Shown in pieces: positions 1 through 7,511 of a stretch of DNA of 8,639 nt. Origin of the DNA: an uncultured Desulfobulbaceae bacterium. Its GTDB lineage: Bacteria > Desulfobacterota > Desulfobulbia > Desulfobulbales > Desulfobulbaceae. The number at the start of each line of letters is the position of its first letter. The stretch's first letter is position 1. The notes beneath the pieces are model-generated. The model searched no databases, was not told the DNA's origin, and saw nothing but the letters and a program-made list of their open reading frames with translations. The translations under genes and the position numbers were made by a program. The stretch is from contig CALZIH010000140.1 of assembly GCA_945787305.1 (NCBI GenBank), positions 1-8,639 on the forward strand, written 5' to 3'.

Positions 1-60
1 CATTGTTTTTCCATACTGTGCAATTTGCGTTTTTGACTTTTTACGAGTCCATCATAATTG
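1..60. repeat. Direct repeat copy 1 (60 nt, may extend left)
   Basis: This stretch matches 108-167 without gaps, with 49 of 60 positions identical by hand alignment. The best-conserved part is 14-60 against 121-167 (40 of 47). The core reads GACTTTTTACGAG followed by CATCATAATTG. The copy begins at the window edge, so it may extend further left. It lies 3' of the operon and has no open frame that looks coding. The repeat is seen directly; its class (dispersed intergenic repeat, REP-like or MITE-like) is inference. Confidence 0.75.
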
Positions 61-76
61 TCGGTGTCGTAAAAAG
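37..76. repeat. Inverted repeat of the repeat core
   Basis: CTTTTTACGA at 37-46, inside repeat copy 1, is matched by its exact reverse complement TCGTAAAAAG at 67-76, with a 20-nt spacer. The core therefore occurs three times in 160 nt: forward at 37, inverted at 67, and forward with one change (A to G) at 144. A second stem, GTCGGTG at 60-66 with CACCGAC at 83-89, overlaps and would compete with it. Neither stem is followed by a clear U run in the operon direction, so I do not call it a terminator. Confidence 0.6.
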
Positions 77-107
77 CCACGCCACCGACGGCGGAAAGGC
101 CATAAGT

Positions 108-127
108 CACTGTATTTCGGTACAGTG
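108..127. repeat. Perfect 7-bp hairpin, 3' of the operon
   Basis: CACTGTA at 108-114 and TACAGTG at 121-127 are exact reverse complements around a 6-nt loop. It lies 66 nt downstream of the last stop codon in the direction of transcription. It could protect or help to end the transcript, but no T-rich tract follows on the minus strand, so a Rho-independent terminator is not supported. Confidence 0.5.
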
Positions 128-167
128 CAAATGTCGTTTTCGACTTTTTGCGAGTTCATCATAATTG
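108..167. repeat. Direct repeat copy 2 (60 nt)
   Basis: Second copy of the repeat at 1-60, offset by exactly 107 nt and ending with the same CATCATAATTG. Differences are scattered substitutions, so the copies have diverged rather than being a recent duplication. Its first 20 nt form a short perfect hairpin (108-127) that copy 1 does not keep in perfect form. It ends 25 nt before the stop codon of the OPT-like gene, so it lies in that gene's 3' untranslated region. Confidence 0.75.
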
Positions 168-192
168 GGCAGTGTTGTTTTTGGTTGCCTCC

Positions 193-2151
193 TTAATAGG
201 CCATGTAGCTCAGCGATTTGAGTATCAATGCAAATCCCATGGCAAACATGCCGGTAAGACCCATGCCGCAGGAAAATCCTGCCAGCAGGACCGGGGCATA
301 TTGTCGCCACATTGAGCCGTATCGTTTATGAAAATAATAGCGACCCAGTAAGGCGCCCACAACCTCAAGGATGATTCCGTGGGGGGTCGATTGCCCCAAG
401 CCGCGTACAACGCCGTAAATCAAAAGCACCGGCAGGCCGAGTACAGAGAGGATCATATATAGCACCAGGCCAAGTCCGAGGCCGGAGAAGACATAACTTG
501 ATTTCAGGGCCTGGAAGAATAGGGAGTTCCCCTCCAGCGTCGAGGTCTGCATGAGCAGGGTGTTGAGTGCCTGCAGATGCCAGAGTTCTTGGGCATAAGG
601 ATAACTGGCCGATGGAATGGGGGCCAATCGCCAGATAAACTGGGAAAAGAGCAGGCTTGCGATCATGACCACCGGAAAGACAACCAGTTCGGCTTTGATA
701 ATTCCACGAAAAGAAGTACCGGTCAGTTCTATTTCTCGGAAGCTCACCGTGGCTTCACCATAGTTGTGAATGGGAATGGGTGCATACCAGATTTCGATAC
801 CCTGATAGCCGAAATACTTGGCGCCGGCAATAAAGCTGGCTTCACGTACCAGCGGCAGGCTGACAAACTGGCCGGCAATACCTTCCATTCGGGCGGTGAT
901 GTAGGAGATGATCGGGGTGTAGATAAAGCCGTAACCAAGGAAAAATATCCATGGAAAGTTGGGGACCAGCCAGACACAGAGTAAAACATAGCTGAGGGTG
1001 GAGAATACATAGATGCCGATTGAGGTCCAGAAGTTAATATCCCCCCTTCCCTTGGGCGGGTTAAATAGGTCTTTCAGGGTTCCTCGTTCCTGTTCGTTTT
1101 TGACAAACGAGCGAGCCACTGACCAGATGCCAATGACCCCTATGGCCAGTCCGAGGCCGATACTGAAACTCATGTAAAAATCAAAATTATTGGCAAAGAC
1201 GGTGTCGACGGTACCCATACCTTGGTGCCAGCGGTGGAGAATACCCTGCTGCCAGAGGATAGGGTTGAGGATAACGGTGATGATCAGGCCGACCAGGCCG
1301 CCGATGACGGCCCAGAACGGGAGTACCATACCGATAAATACCAGGCCCAGATCAAGCTGCAGGCCGGTGGCCACTGCCGGGAGAACTTCTTCGGTATGCC
1401 GGGTCAATTCGATCCAGGGGATGGGAATCAGGCGAACAGGCTCGGTAAAGATGAGCCCGGAGACCACGGGCAGGAGAACGTAGACGGAGCCAAAGGCCAG
1501 GCCGATGACCCCGCCGATGGAAAATACCCGCCATTTCCAACCCTGTTGCTTTTCTTCCGCAGACTCGGCAAGGGCCATGGTACCCAATGCTCCCACCGGG
1601 GCCATGGGAAAGGGCAGCCGTTCCACATCTGATGTAATCCGGTACAGGGCATATCCGAGGCCGAAGCGATCCACACGCTGAATGACCTGTGAACCGACGA
1701 GAAGGAGAATGGGGATCAGCCAGTCTCGATGAAAAAAGGTTCTGGCTGCCATGGAGTCGGACTCCGCGCCCGGTGCCACCCAGCTGGGGATAAACTCGGT
1801 TACTCCAAGCATTCTCGCGGCATCGGACTGGACCAGGTACTGGTTCCACAGCAGGCCCTGAAAGGGCGAGGCCAACGCTGCGCCGGCCATATAGTAGAGG
1901 ATGAACACCTCCTGCTGCTTGAGACTGGTATGGGCTCGGCGTGCAATTTCGGCAAAGAGAATGATGGTTACCCAACGGGCAGCAGGGCCAATTCCAGAGC
2001 CGATGACCAGTTGCAGGTACATGGAGCCCGGCATCATCAGAAAACCGATGAATATTGCCCCGACCACCGTCTTCCAATCAAACCCCTCCTCGAAATGATC
2101 CGGGGCTTTGAGGAGGTCGCGATATTCCTTGAGTTCTTTGTCGTCGTACAT
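193..2151 (-). CDS. OPT-superfamily-like polytopic membrane protein
   Basis: A 652-aa integral membrane protein, full length, with ATG at 2151-2149 and TAA at 195-193. I count roughly 12 or more hydrophobic segments, beginning near residues 27-49, 56-70, 85-101 and 143-159. Two features resemble the oligopeptide transporter superfamily: a glycine-rich first-helix motif (GSMYLQLVIGSGIG, about 42-55) and an ERLPFPMAPVGALG motif at 177-190, like the RLPFPSG element of OPT proteins. The end (YAPVLLAGFSCGMGL, 618-632) also looks like a conserved transporter helix. By family one expects proton-coupled movement of a peptide or metal chelate across the inner membrane, but the substrate is not readable here. 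It is the last gene of the unit, 9 nt after the preceding stop, with only a weak purine-rich stretch (GAAAGA) before the ATG, so coupled translation is likely. It shares LQxVIGSGI with the protein encoded just upstream, which suggests an old paralogue and possibly a partner subunit. Confidence 0.85.
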   Translation of the reverse strand: MYDDKELKEYRDLLKAPDHFEEGFDWKTVVGAIFIGFLMMPGSMYLQLVIGSGIGPAARWVTIILFAEIARRAHTSLKQQEVFILYYMAGAALASPFQGLLWNQYLVQSDAARMLGVTEFIPSWVAPGAESDSMAARTFFHRDWLIPILLLVGSQVIQRVDRFGLGYALYRITSDVERLPFPMAPVGALGTMALAESAEEKQQGWKWRVFSIGGVIGLAFGSVYVLLPVVSGLIFTEPVRLIPIPWIELTRHTEEVLPAVATGLQLDLGLVFIGMVLPFWAVIGGLVGLIITVILNPILWQQGILHRWHQGMGTVDTVFANNFDFYMSFSIGLGLAIGVIGIWSVARSFVKNEQERGTLKDLFNPPKGRGDINFWTSIGIYVFSTLSYVLLCVWLVPNFPWIFFLGYGFIYTPIISYITARMEGIAGQFVSLPLVREASFIAGAKYFGYQGIEIWYAPIPIHNYGEATVSFREIELTGTSFRGIIKAELVVFPVVMIASLLFSQFIWRLAPIPSASYPYAQELWHLQALNTLLMQTSTLEGNSLFFQALKSSYVFSGLGLGLVLYMILSVLGLPVLLIYGVVRGLGQSTPHGIILEVVGALLGRYYFHKRYGSMWRQYAPVLLAGFSCGMGLTGMFAMGFALILKSLSYMAY

Positions 2152-2160
2152 TCTTTCAGC

Positions 2161-4146
2161 CTAATCCGGAAGGACCTGATAGCCGCCATCGGTAAACAGG
2201 CCAATGATGGCCCATGTTCCACCCATGAGCATGTCGCCGATGATCAGGCCAATAAAGAATAACCGCAGTTTTTTAAACATGACCACGCCGCCGTAACGCA
2301 TGCAGACCATATTGCAGAGCCAACCAAGAAAAAAAGAAAACCAGAGGATACGCATGGCCGAAGAGTAGGCTGTCAGGTAACCCAGCGGATGGATCGGCCA
2401 CCAGTAAAATCGATTATAGCAAAAGACCAGGAAGAGCATGACCGCTGCCCCGGCCCCGGAAAAGATTTTAACCCAGGATCCGGCGGATGCCCCGGTTTCA
2501 TCAAGGCGGATTACGTTTTCGTAGACGCTGAGGCTGGTCCGCGTCGCCCAATCCAGCGGTAATTCGCGAATCCCGTACTTATAGCACAGGGCGAGCATGG
2601 CCGCAAACGAGACCGTTACGGCCACAACCAGCGTTGCACCGATGCCAAACAACAACAGGCGTCTGTTGTGCATCTGATGATGGAGTTGTCGGGTGTGCAG
2701 AAGAGAGGGCATCAGGGATTCGCGCAGGTCGGCAAAGAGGACCTTCTGGCTGACAGCACCGATGAGTAGCCCTATTTGACTGAAAAGGGCTGGGCCAAAG
2801 AGGATGAGCAGGCCATCTATGGGGGCAGCCGTCAAGGTAAAGTAGCCGATTCCCCCCTGACAGATGACCCTCGAGGCAACCAGGGTGATCATGAAAAACG
2901 CCGCAACAAGAAGACAGGCGGTCATTGGACGCATGCCGAAAAAAATGGCCCAGCCGGCAATGGCAGCCATGCCGGCTACGGCTATCCAGAAGGAGAGCCG
3001 GATGGAAAACCATTCCGTATTGACCTGGATCGGGCCGGGCCGGAAGGCTTGTTTGATTACATCCTGGAGATGTTTTCTGGAAAGCCAGAGCAAAAAGAGA
3101 AAAAATACGCCATAGGCGCCGATCATCTGGGTTTCCTCGGGTCTGGCCAAGGTCGGGCCGAAGGTGACCCCGAGTGAAGCTGCCGGGATATTGTAGCCGA
3201 GTACCGAGAGTAATCCATAGAGGAGGCAACCGAGGAGAAAGAAAAACCAGAAGGAGAGGGATATTTGTCGGGCGGTGAGAAACGCAAAGCCGATGAACAC
3301 CGGATAGATGTAAATTTTGAGTTTATAGAATCCTGAAAACAGCCCTACCTTGGGGAAATAATGACCAGCCAGCACCAGAGTCGGCATCGCCGGAACCGAT
3401 GGATAATAAAAGTGCAGCCCGTTCAGCAAGTGCAGCATAACCGGTATCGACAGTCCCCACAACAGGTAAGGATTAAGGAGGAAGTTGCCTAGTTCCCCGT
3501 TGTCATAACTCTCTTCCATCAGTCGCGGAACCCTGAGCAGGGGGAAGTTCATCCGTTCATTATGGATCCATTGCCTGCTGAGCAGGTTGATCAAAGCGAT
3601 CATCACCGTGTAGCAAAGGAGGATAAAGACAAGCCAGGAAAGAAGCGGCGTTATCCAGAACTGCCAGGGGATATTGGCAAGAACCTCCAGCCAGCCCATC
3701 TGTCGTCCTCCGACAAGGCCATTGTAGAGTGGTTCGACAGCTCCTGCTTCGGGGTACAGTCCGGTCGGCAGGTTAGGTTGGAGGATTTCCTGCCAGTTGT
3801 TTTCCGAGGTGGCAAATTGATAGGGTGCCGTCAGGTTGATGAAAAATGTACGGGCCAGCCCGGTGTAGGCAATGCCGGACCCTATGACCATCTGCAGCCA
3901 GACGACCAGCATTTCATGGCCGGTAATCAACCGCGCCTTGGGCAGAATTTTTGCCAGTAGCCCGGCCAAAAGAGTCGTCAGGAGCAGGACATAGAAGGGG
4001 GCCAGGGGAAAGTGGCCGCCGCCCAAGGGTGTCGCCTGGTTGTAAATATTATTGATCGGGGTCAGCCCACAGATTAACCCGACAAGAAGCAGACCAAGCA
4101 ACACCGCGCGCAGGCGAATGATATGACCAGCCTTTTGTGTGCTCAT
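2161..4146 (-). CDS. DUF6785/DUF6784-type OPT-like membrane protein
   Basis: A 661-aa polytopic membrane protein, ATG at 4146-4144 and TAG at 2163-2161. The N terminus (RLRAVLLGLL at 11-20, then GLTPINNIYN, then HFPLAPFYVLLL at 45-56) is typical of DUF6785 proteins. The C terminus (FYWWPIHPLGYLTA at 580-593, RILWFSFFLGWL, then MGGTWAIIGLF) is typical of DUF6784. These family names are from recall, not a search. About 12-14 hydrophobic segments are visible, including 12-32, 47-67, 160-188, 276-316 and 385-425. LQMVIGSGI at 84-92 and ERMNFPLLRVP at 197-207 parallel LQLVIGSGI and ERLPFPMAPVG of the downstream 652-aa protein, so the two are probably distant paralogues in the OPT-like fold. The start is secure: its ATG overlaps the TGA of the permease gene (ATGA) and an SD site lies 5 nt upstream. 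Substrate and reaction are unknown; a transport role with the adjacent permease is inference. Confidence 0.85.
   Translation of the reverse strand: MSTQKAGHIIRLRAVLLGLLLVGLICGLTPINNIYNQATPLGGGHFPLAPFYVLLLTTLLAGLLAKILPKARLITGHEMLVVWLQMVIGSGIAYTGLARTFFINLTAPYQFATSENNWQEILQPNLPTGLYPEAGAVEPLYNGLVGGRQMGWLEVLANIPWQFWITPLLSWLVFILLCYTVMIALINLLSRQWIHNERMNFPLLRVPRLMEESYDNGELGNFLLNPYLLWGLSIPVMLHLLNGLHFYYPSVPAMPTLVLAGHYFPKVGLFSGFYKLKIYIYPVFIGFAFLTARQISLSFWFFFLLGCLLYGLLSVLGYNIPAASLGVTFGPTLARPEETQMIGAYGVFFLFLLWLSRKHLQDVIKQAFRPGPIQVNTEWFSIRLSFWIAVAGMAAIAGWAIFFGMRPMTACLLVAAFFMITLVASRVICQGGIGYFTLTAAPIDGLLILFGPALFSQIGLLIGAVSQKVLFADLRESLMPSLLHTRQLHHQMHNRRLLLFGIGATLVVAVTVSFAAMLALCYKYGIRELPLDWATRTSLSVYENVIRLDETGASAGSWVKIFSGAGAAVMLFLVFCYNRFYWWPIHPLGYLTAYSSAMRILWFSFFLGWLCNMVCMRYGGVVMFKKLRLFFIGLIIGDMLMGGTWAIIGLFTDGGYQVLPD
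4143..4146 (-). other. ATGA stop/start overlap
   Basis: The TGA of the permease (4145-4143) shares bases with the ATG of the DUF6785-type gene (4146-4144). This arrangement is typical of translational coupling and indicates that the two proteins are made in linked amounts. Confidence 0.9.
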
Positions 4147-7100
4147 AAGGGCCCCTCTTTGGCAGTAGTTGCCTGGGGCAAAATTCGACTGTATTCTGCA
4201 TGTCCATGGTCGTCAAGAGAACGCCAGATCAAGAGTTGCTTGCGCAGGCTATGGAGAAACGGTCCGTTCAATCGTTGCCACAGTTGTGCTTCACCGGCTC
4301 GTCGTTCCATGCTGACGCGTATTTCCAGAAAATCTTCCCCTTCGCTTGCCCTGCAGAATTGCAGATCAATCCATTGCATAATGCCAAAATCAAAAGGGGC
4401 CAGCCATATTTTTGCCCGTAGATGCAGACAATCCGCCACCATGGGCAATCGGTTGCCGTCACCCTGTGTGCCGGTGGCGTCGATTACTTCAATCGGGCCA
4501 GTGGCAAAGATGCCGTGCGAGACGTCCTGGTGTCCCTTAAGGAAGCTGTACAGAAAGCCACAGATCGATGCATGTTCATGGAAGCGCATGAGAAAGGGCA
4601 GGGTGACGCTCATGGTGTCATCCACCGCTGTCGGCATGGTCCAGGTTCGGTTGACGTCGGGAATGGCAATTTTGGCCGCTACTTTTGAGGGGTAGATCAC
4701 CGACAGCAATACCACGGCCATGACCAGGACCATGGCTGCAACGCCCGCTGTGGAGGAATAGTTGACCGTAATGCCCTGCCAGAGACTGGTATCGGCAAGC
4801 AGTGCCGCACTGCTTTGTGCCAGCAGGTAGCCAAGTACCACCGACAGGACGGCAAATGCCAGTGCTTCGGCTACAAAAAGAAAGGAGACATGGGACGGTG
4901 CCAGTCCCACCGAGGTATACACCGCGATTTCGCCTTTACGTTCATAGACCGAGCTGATCATGGTATTGAGAACAATGAGGATCGATATGAACAGGGGGAT
5001 GAGAATATTGGGCATTCCCGAGTAGGACATGGTGTCACTGGCGTTATACAGATGGACACCGTCGGGTTCCCCTTGGAAAAGAGCCAGGTTAAATCGATCC
5101 GTCAGTTGCAGGGCGGGGTTGTTCTTCTGGGGGGTTGTTGGCCGCAGGGCAACGCCTTTGATGGTGCCGCCCAATTGCAAGAGGGTATCGGCAGGCAGAA
5201 TGAGGATTTGTCCCGGATCCAGGTGATGATAACGCCCCTGGAAGGCCTGAACATCTTCTCCCGATTCCAGGGCCTCTTTTTCGACTTCACTCATCTCCAT
5301 GATTGTTTCCGATGGGAACGTAACCGGGGTCAGAGGCTCTCCATCCAGATCTGCACGTTGCTGCAATTGTTTTTCAGAAAAAACGCCGACAACCTTGAGT
5401 TGCCGTCCCCAAAGATTGAGCGGCTCCTGGTTCGGTTTGTCGGGATCGATATCGAGCAGGGCGGCCAGGCGGGAGGGGATAAGGACCTCGTTGTGTTGCT
5501 GGGGCTGGAACCATCGTCCTTTGATCAGTATTTTGTCCAGGCCGCTGATGTCGGGTTCAATTGGGGAAAGTCCGGTCAACCCCTGGAAGATAAAAGGGGT
5601 GCCAGCAGCCGTGACCTGCATCCGTGCGGCACGGCTCGGGTCCTCGGCAACAAGCCATACCCTAGGCCCGGCAAGTACCCGGCCATCGAAAAGCGAGCGA
5701 AAGATGGAGAGCGATTGTACGGGCAGGTCTTGCCAGCCCATGTGTTTTAGCAGCATGCCCTGGTAGGGCGAATGATCGGCAAAATGGAGTTTGTTTTGCC
5801 TGCGCATGGACTTGACCGTAGTAAAGCTCATGATGGTAAAGGTCAGGATGATAAGGGTTAGACAGGTGAGGGCCGTGCGAATACGCCTGCGCCTGAGATT
5901 GGAGACACCAAGAAAGAACGCGGCCATAAAGGCTTTCCAGCTGGAAATTTCCGAGGGCCGTTTATGGGACGCGCGCCGTTGCAACAGGACCATCTCGTCT
6001 TCAAACCGCATGACAATGATACCGGTAACCAACCCGGAAAGGCCGATGATAAAAAAGGCCAGGATGACAACCGTTGGACTGTAGGCGAGTTCAAAGGCCG
6101 GATGAACCCGGGCGACAATGAGTATTAGGGTAAGGAGAATGCCGGAAAAGCCTATGATTCGTTTGTAAATGGAGACAAAGCCAAACAGTAATCGTTCAGC
6201 GCAAAAGGCAAAAGGAACAAACAGGGCAATGTAGAATAACACCCCGAAAAGGACATCTTTTTGCGTCTTTTCCACATGGTCATAGACCCTGCTCGCCAGT
6301 GCCCAGGCACGGCTGGACTCTTCAGTGAAGATGTCATAGCGATAGTCCTGCAGCGCGTTGTCTGCTTGGGAAATCGCAGCAAGACCCTCTTTTTGCAGTC
6401 CCTGTATTCGCTCATTATGAATGCCATGCTTTTCCAGGTTGTCAATTCGCGGACTGAGCAGCTTCCACATGTCCCGGGCAGCCAGGTAGGAGGTGTTGAA
6501 TAGCGCTGGATGATCGTCAACCCGATAACCGGCACCCATAGGGTTTTCAGGGTTTCCGTTGGTAAGGATCATCTTTTTTTGCAGCACCGTGTCGGACAGG
6601 GTGAGTTTGAGCCGGGTGTCGGGTTCTAAAAAGATGGAGGCGATAATCGAGCTGCGGGTATCAATCCGGCTATACCAATAACGGACTGGCGGGGCGTCAC
6701 GGCGGGCATCTATCAGCTGCAGCTTTGTCATGTAGGAGAGGCTGCGAGGTTCTAGCAGGTTGAAGATGGTTGTTTGCCGACAGTTAAACATGACCAGATC
6801 GGTTTTCATGTCCCGTCGTTGCATCTTGACCCGATAGGCTGGTTTGCCGGTCAGTTTCTTGTCCACTGCCCAGAGAACTGAGCCGTCATTTTCGGAAAAG
6901 CGGTATCCTTCAAGGATAACCTTGTCCTGAACGTGTTTTTTGTCGGCAACACCCTTGAGGAGGAATTGACCTCTCAAATCGGTCATGGCATGGTAGCGGG
7001 CCGGTCCTTGAAAGGCTAGGATTATACTGTTTTCAGCAGGATGCTCGGCAAAAAGTTCTCCGTGCAGCAGTAAGCTGGTCCGGCCGGCTATGGTGGAAAA

Positions 7101-7511
7101 TCCGTTTCTGATGTAACCGGCTTCCAAGGTGTCGGCTTGATCTATACCGTGCAGCAGACGTTGGACCAACTGCCATTGGCGATCGGCAAAGCTCCAGTCG
7201 ACATGTTCTATAGTATCCCAGGGTGTACCCCACCTGTTGCGAAGGTCTTCGGTGGTGGCAAGGGTGAACCCGGGCAACCCTGCCAGGCAGCTCACCTCGC
7301 CAGCCATCTGCGGTTTGTCCGGCAGCAGATCCTGCCATGGTATCATCCGATTTGGACGCAGAGTTGAAACAAAGGTCGGAGCCTCAACCGGCCCTGTGGA
7401 TGCCACCTCAAGGAGAATGGTATCCAGGCTGCGGAATGCTGCGGTCCTGTTGATTCTCGGGCGCAGGGGCGTGACTTGAAAGGTGCAAAGAAACAAGGGC
7501 CCGCGGCTCAA
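4143..7511 (-). CDS. FtsX/MacB-like ABC permease with M28 remnant (3' part of split gene)
   Basis: Open frame of 1122 codons, counted from a TTG at 7511; an in-frame TGA lies just upstream (7523-7521). Residues about 16-122 finish an M28-type fold: the GTPWDTIEHVD segment (95-105) matches the HTxxDTxxxxD end of M28 peptidases with His replaced by Gly. Residues about 140-220 are beta-rich with a TDLRGQFLLKGV motif (177-188) like carboxypeptidase-regulatory domains. Hydrophobic helices follow near 417-440, 450-468, 476-500 and 543-565, the last preceded by RRRRIRTALT, as in FtsX/LolC permeases. A MacB-like extracytoplasmic region spans about 570-830. The FtsX domain covers about 834-945 (helices near 834-856, 873-897, 918-940, with SSVYERKGEIAVYTSVGL at 853-870). 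A charged C-terminal domain (about 955-1122) contains LAPFDFG and LRKQLLIWRSLDD. The TTG has no SD site and lies inside the upstream frame, so it is probably not a real start; this is the 3' part of a larger gene broken at about 7466-7469. By family, an FtsX-type permease works with an ABC ATPase; none is in the window. Confidence 0.8.
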   Translation of the reverse strand: MSRGPLFLCTFQVTPLRPRINRTAAFRSLDTILLEVASTGPVEAPTFVSTLRPNRMIPWQDLLPDKPQMAGEVSCLAGLPGFTLATTEDLRNRWGTPWDTIEHVDWSFADRQWQLVQRLLHGIDQADTLEAGYIRNGFSTIAGRTSLLLHGELFAEHPAENSIILAFQGPARYHAMTDLRGQFLLKGVADKKHVQDKVILEGYRFSENDGSVLWAVDKKLTGKPAYRVKMQRRDMKTDLVMFNCRQTTIFNLLEPRSLSYMTKLQLIDARRDAPPVRYWYSRIDTRSSIIASIFLEPDTRLKLTLSDTVLQKKMILTNGNPENPMGAGYRVDDHPALFNTSYLAARDMWKLLSPRIDNLEKHGIHNERIQGLQKEGLAAISQADNALQDYRYDIFTEESSRAWALASRVYDHVEKTQKDVLFGVLFYIALFVPFAFCAERLLFGFVSIYKRIIGFSGILLTLILIVARVHPAFELAYSPTVVILAFFIIGLSGLVTGIIVMRFEDEMVLLQRRASHKRPSEISSWKAFMAAFFLGVSNLRRRRIRTALTCLTLIILTFTIMSFTTVKSMRRQNKLHFADHSPYQGMLLKHMGWQDLPVQSLSIFRSLFDGRVLAGPRVWLVAEDPSRAARMQVTAAGTPFIFQGLTGLSPIEPDISGLDKILIKGRWFQPQQHNEVLIPSRLAALLDIDPDKPNQEPLNLWGRQLKVVGVFSEKQLQQRADLDGEPLTPVTFPSETIMEMSEVEKEALESGEDVQAFQGRYHHLDPGQILILPADTLLQLGGTIKGVALRPTTPQKNNPALQLTDRFNLALFQGEPDGVHLYNASDTMSYSGMPNILIPLFISILIVLNTMISSVYERKGEIAVYTSVGLAPSHVSFLFVAEALAFAVLSVVLGYLLAQSSAALLADTSLWQGITVNYSSTAGVAAMVLVMAVVLLSVIYPSKVAAKIAIPDVNRTWTMPTAVDDTMSVTLPFLMRFHEHASICGFLYSFLKGHQDVSHGIFATGPIEVIDATGTQGDGNRLPMVADCLHLRAKIWLAPFDFGIMQWIDLQFCRASEGEDFLEIRVSMERRAGEAQLWQRLNGPFLHSLRKQLLIWRSLDDHGHAEYSRILPQATTAKEGPL
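4152..4158 (-). promoter_or_regulatory. Shine-Dalgarno site for the DUF6785-type gene
   Basis: On the minus strand AGAGGGG lies 5 nt before the ATG at 4146. It sits inside the last codons of the permease gene (K-E-G-P-L-stop) and fixes the start of the 661-aa protein. Confidence 0.75.

Noticed and set aside
60..127. Rho-independent terminator for the operon
   Set aside because: The stems at 60-89 and 108-127 are real inverted repeats, but neither is followed by a T tract on the minus strand.
133..149. GTCG-TTTT-CGAC followed by TTTTT as a plus-strand terminator
   Set aside because: The stem is only 4 bp, it belongs to the repeat unit, and no plus-strand gene ends here.
1..167. CRISPR array or integron attC sites
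   Set aside because: There are only two copies, they are diverged and 60 nt long with a 47-nt interval, and no integrase or cas gene is present.
1352..2077. 241-codon minus-strand frame inside the OPT-like gene
   Set aside because: Its translation is rich in Pro, Arg, His and Gly and lacks membrane helices, while the overlapping 652-aa frame has clear transporter motifs.
4815..5750. 311-codon open frame on the plus strand opposite the permease
   Set aside because: It lies fully antisense to a well-supported FtsX-type frame, and its translation is rich in Gly, Gln, Arg and Asp with no recognisable domain. It is a shadow of the minus-strand codon pattern.
7509..7511. TTG at 7511 as a true start of the permease
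   Set aside because: No SD site precedes it, it lies inside the upstream frame, and the first 15 residues do not continue the M28 fold. A frameshifted continuation explains the sequence better.
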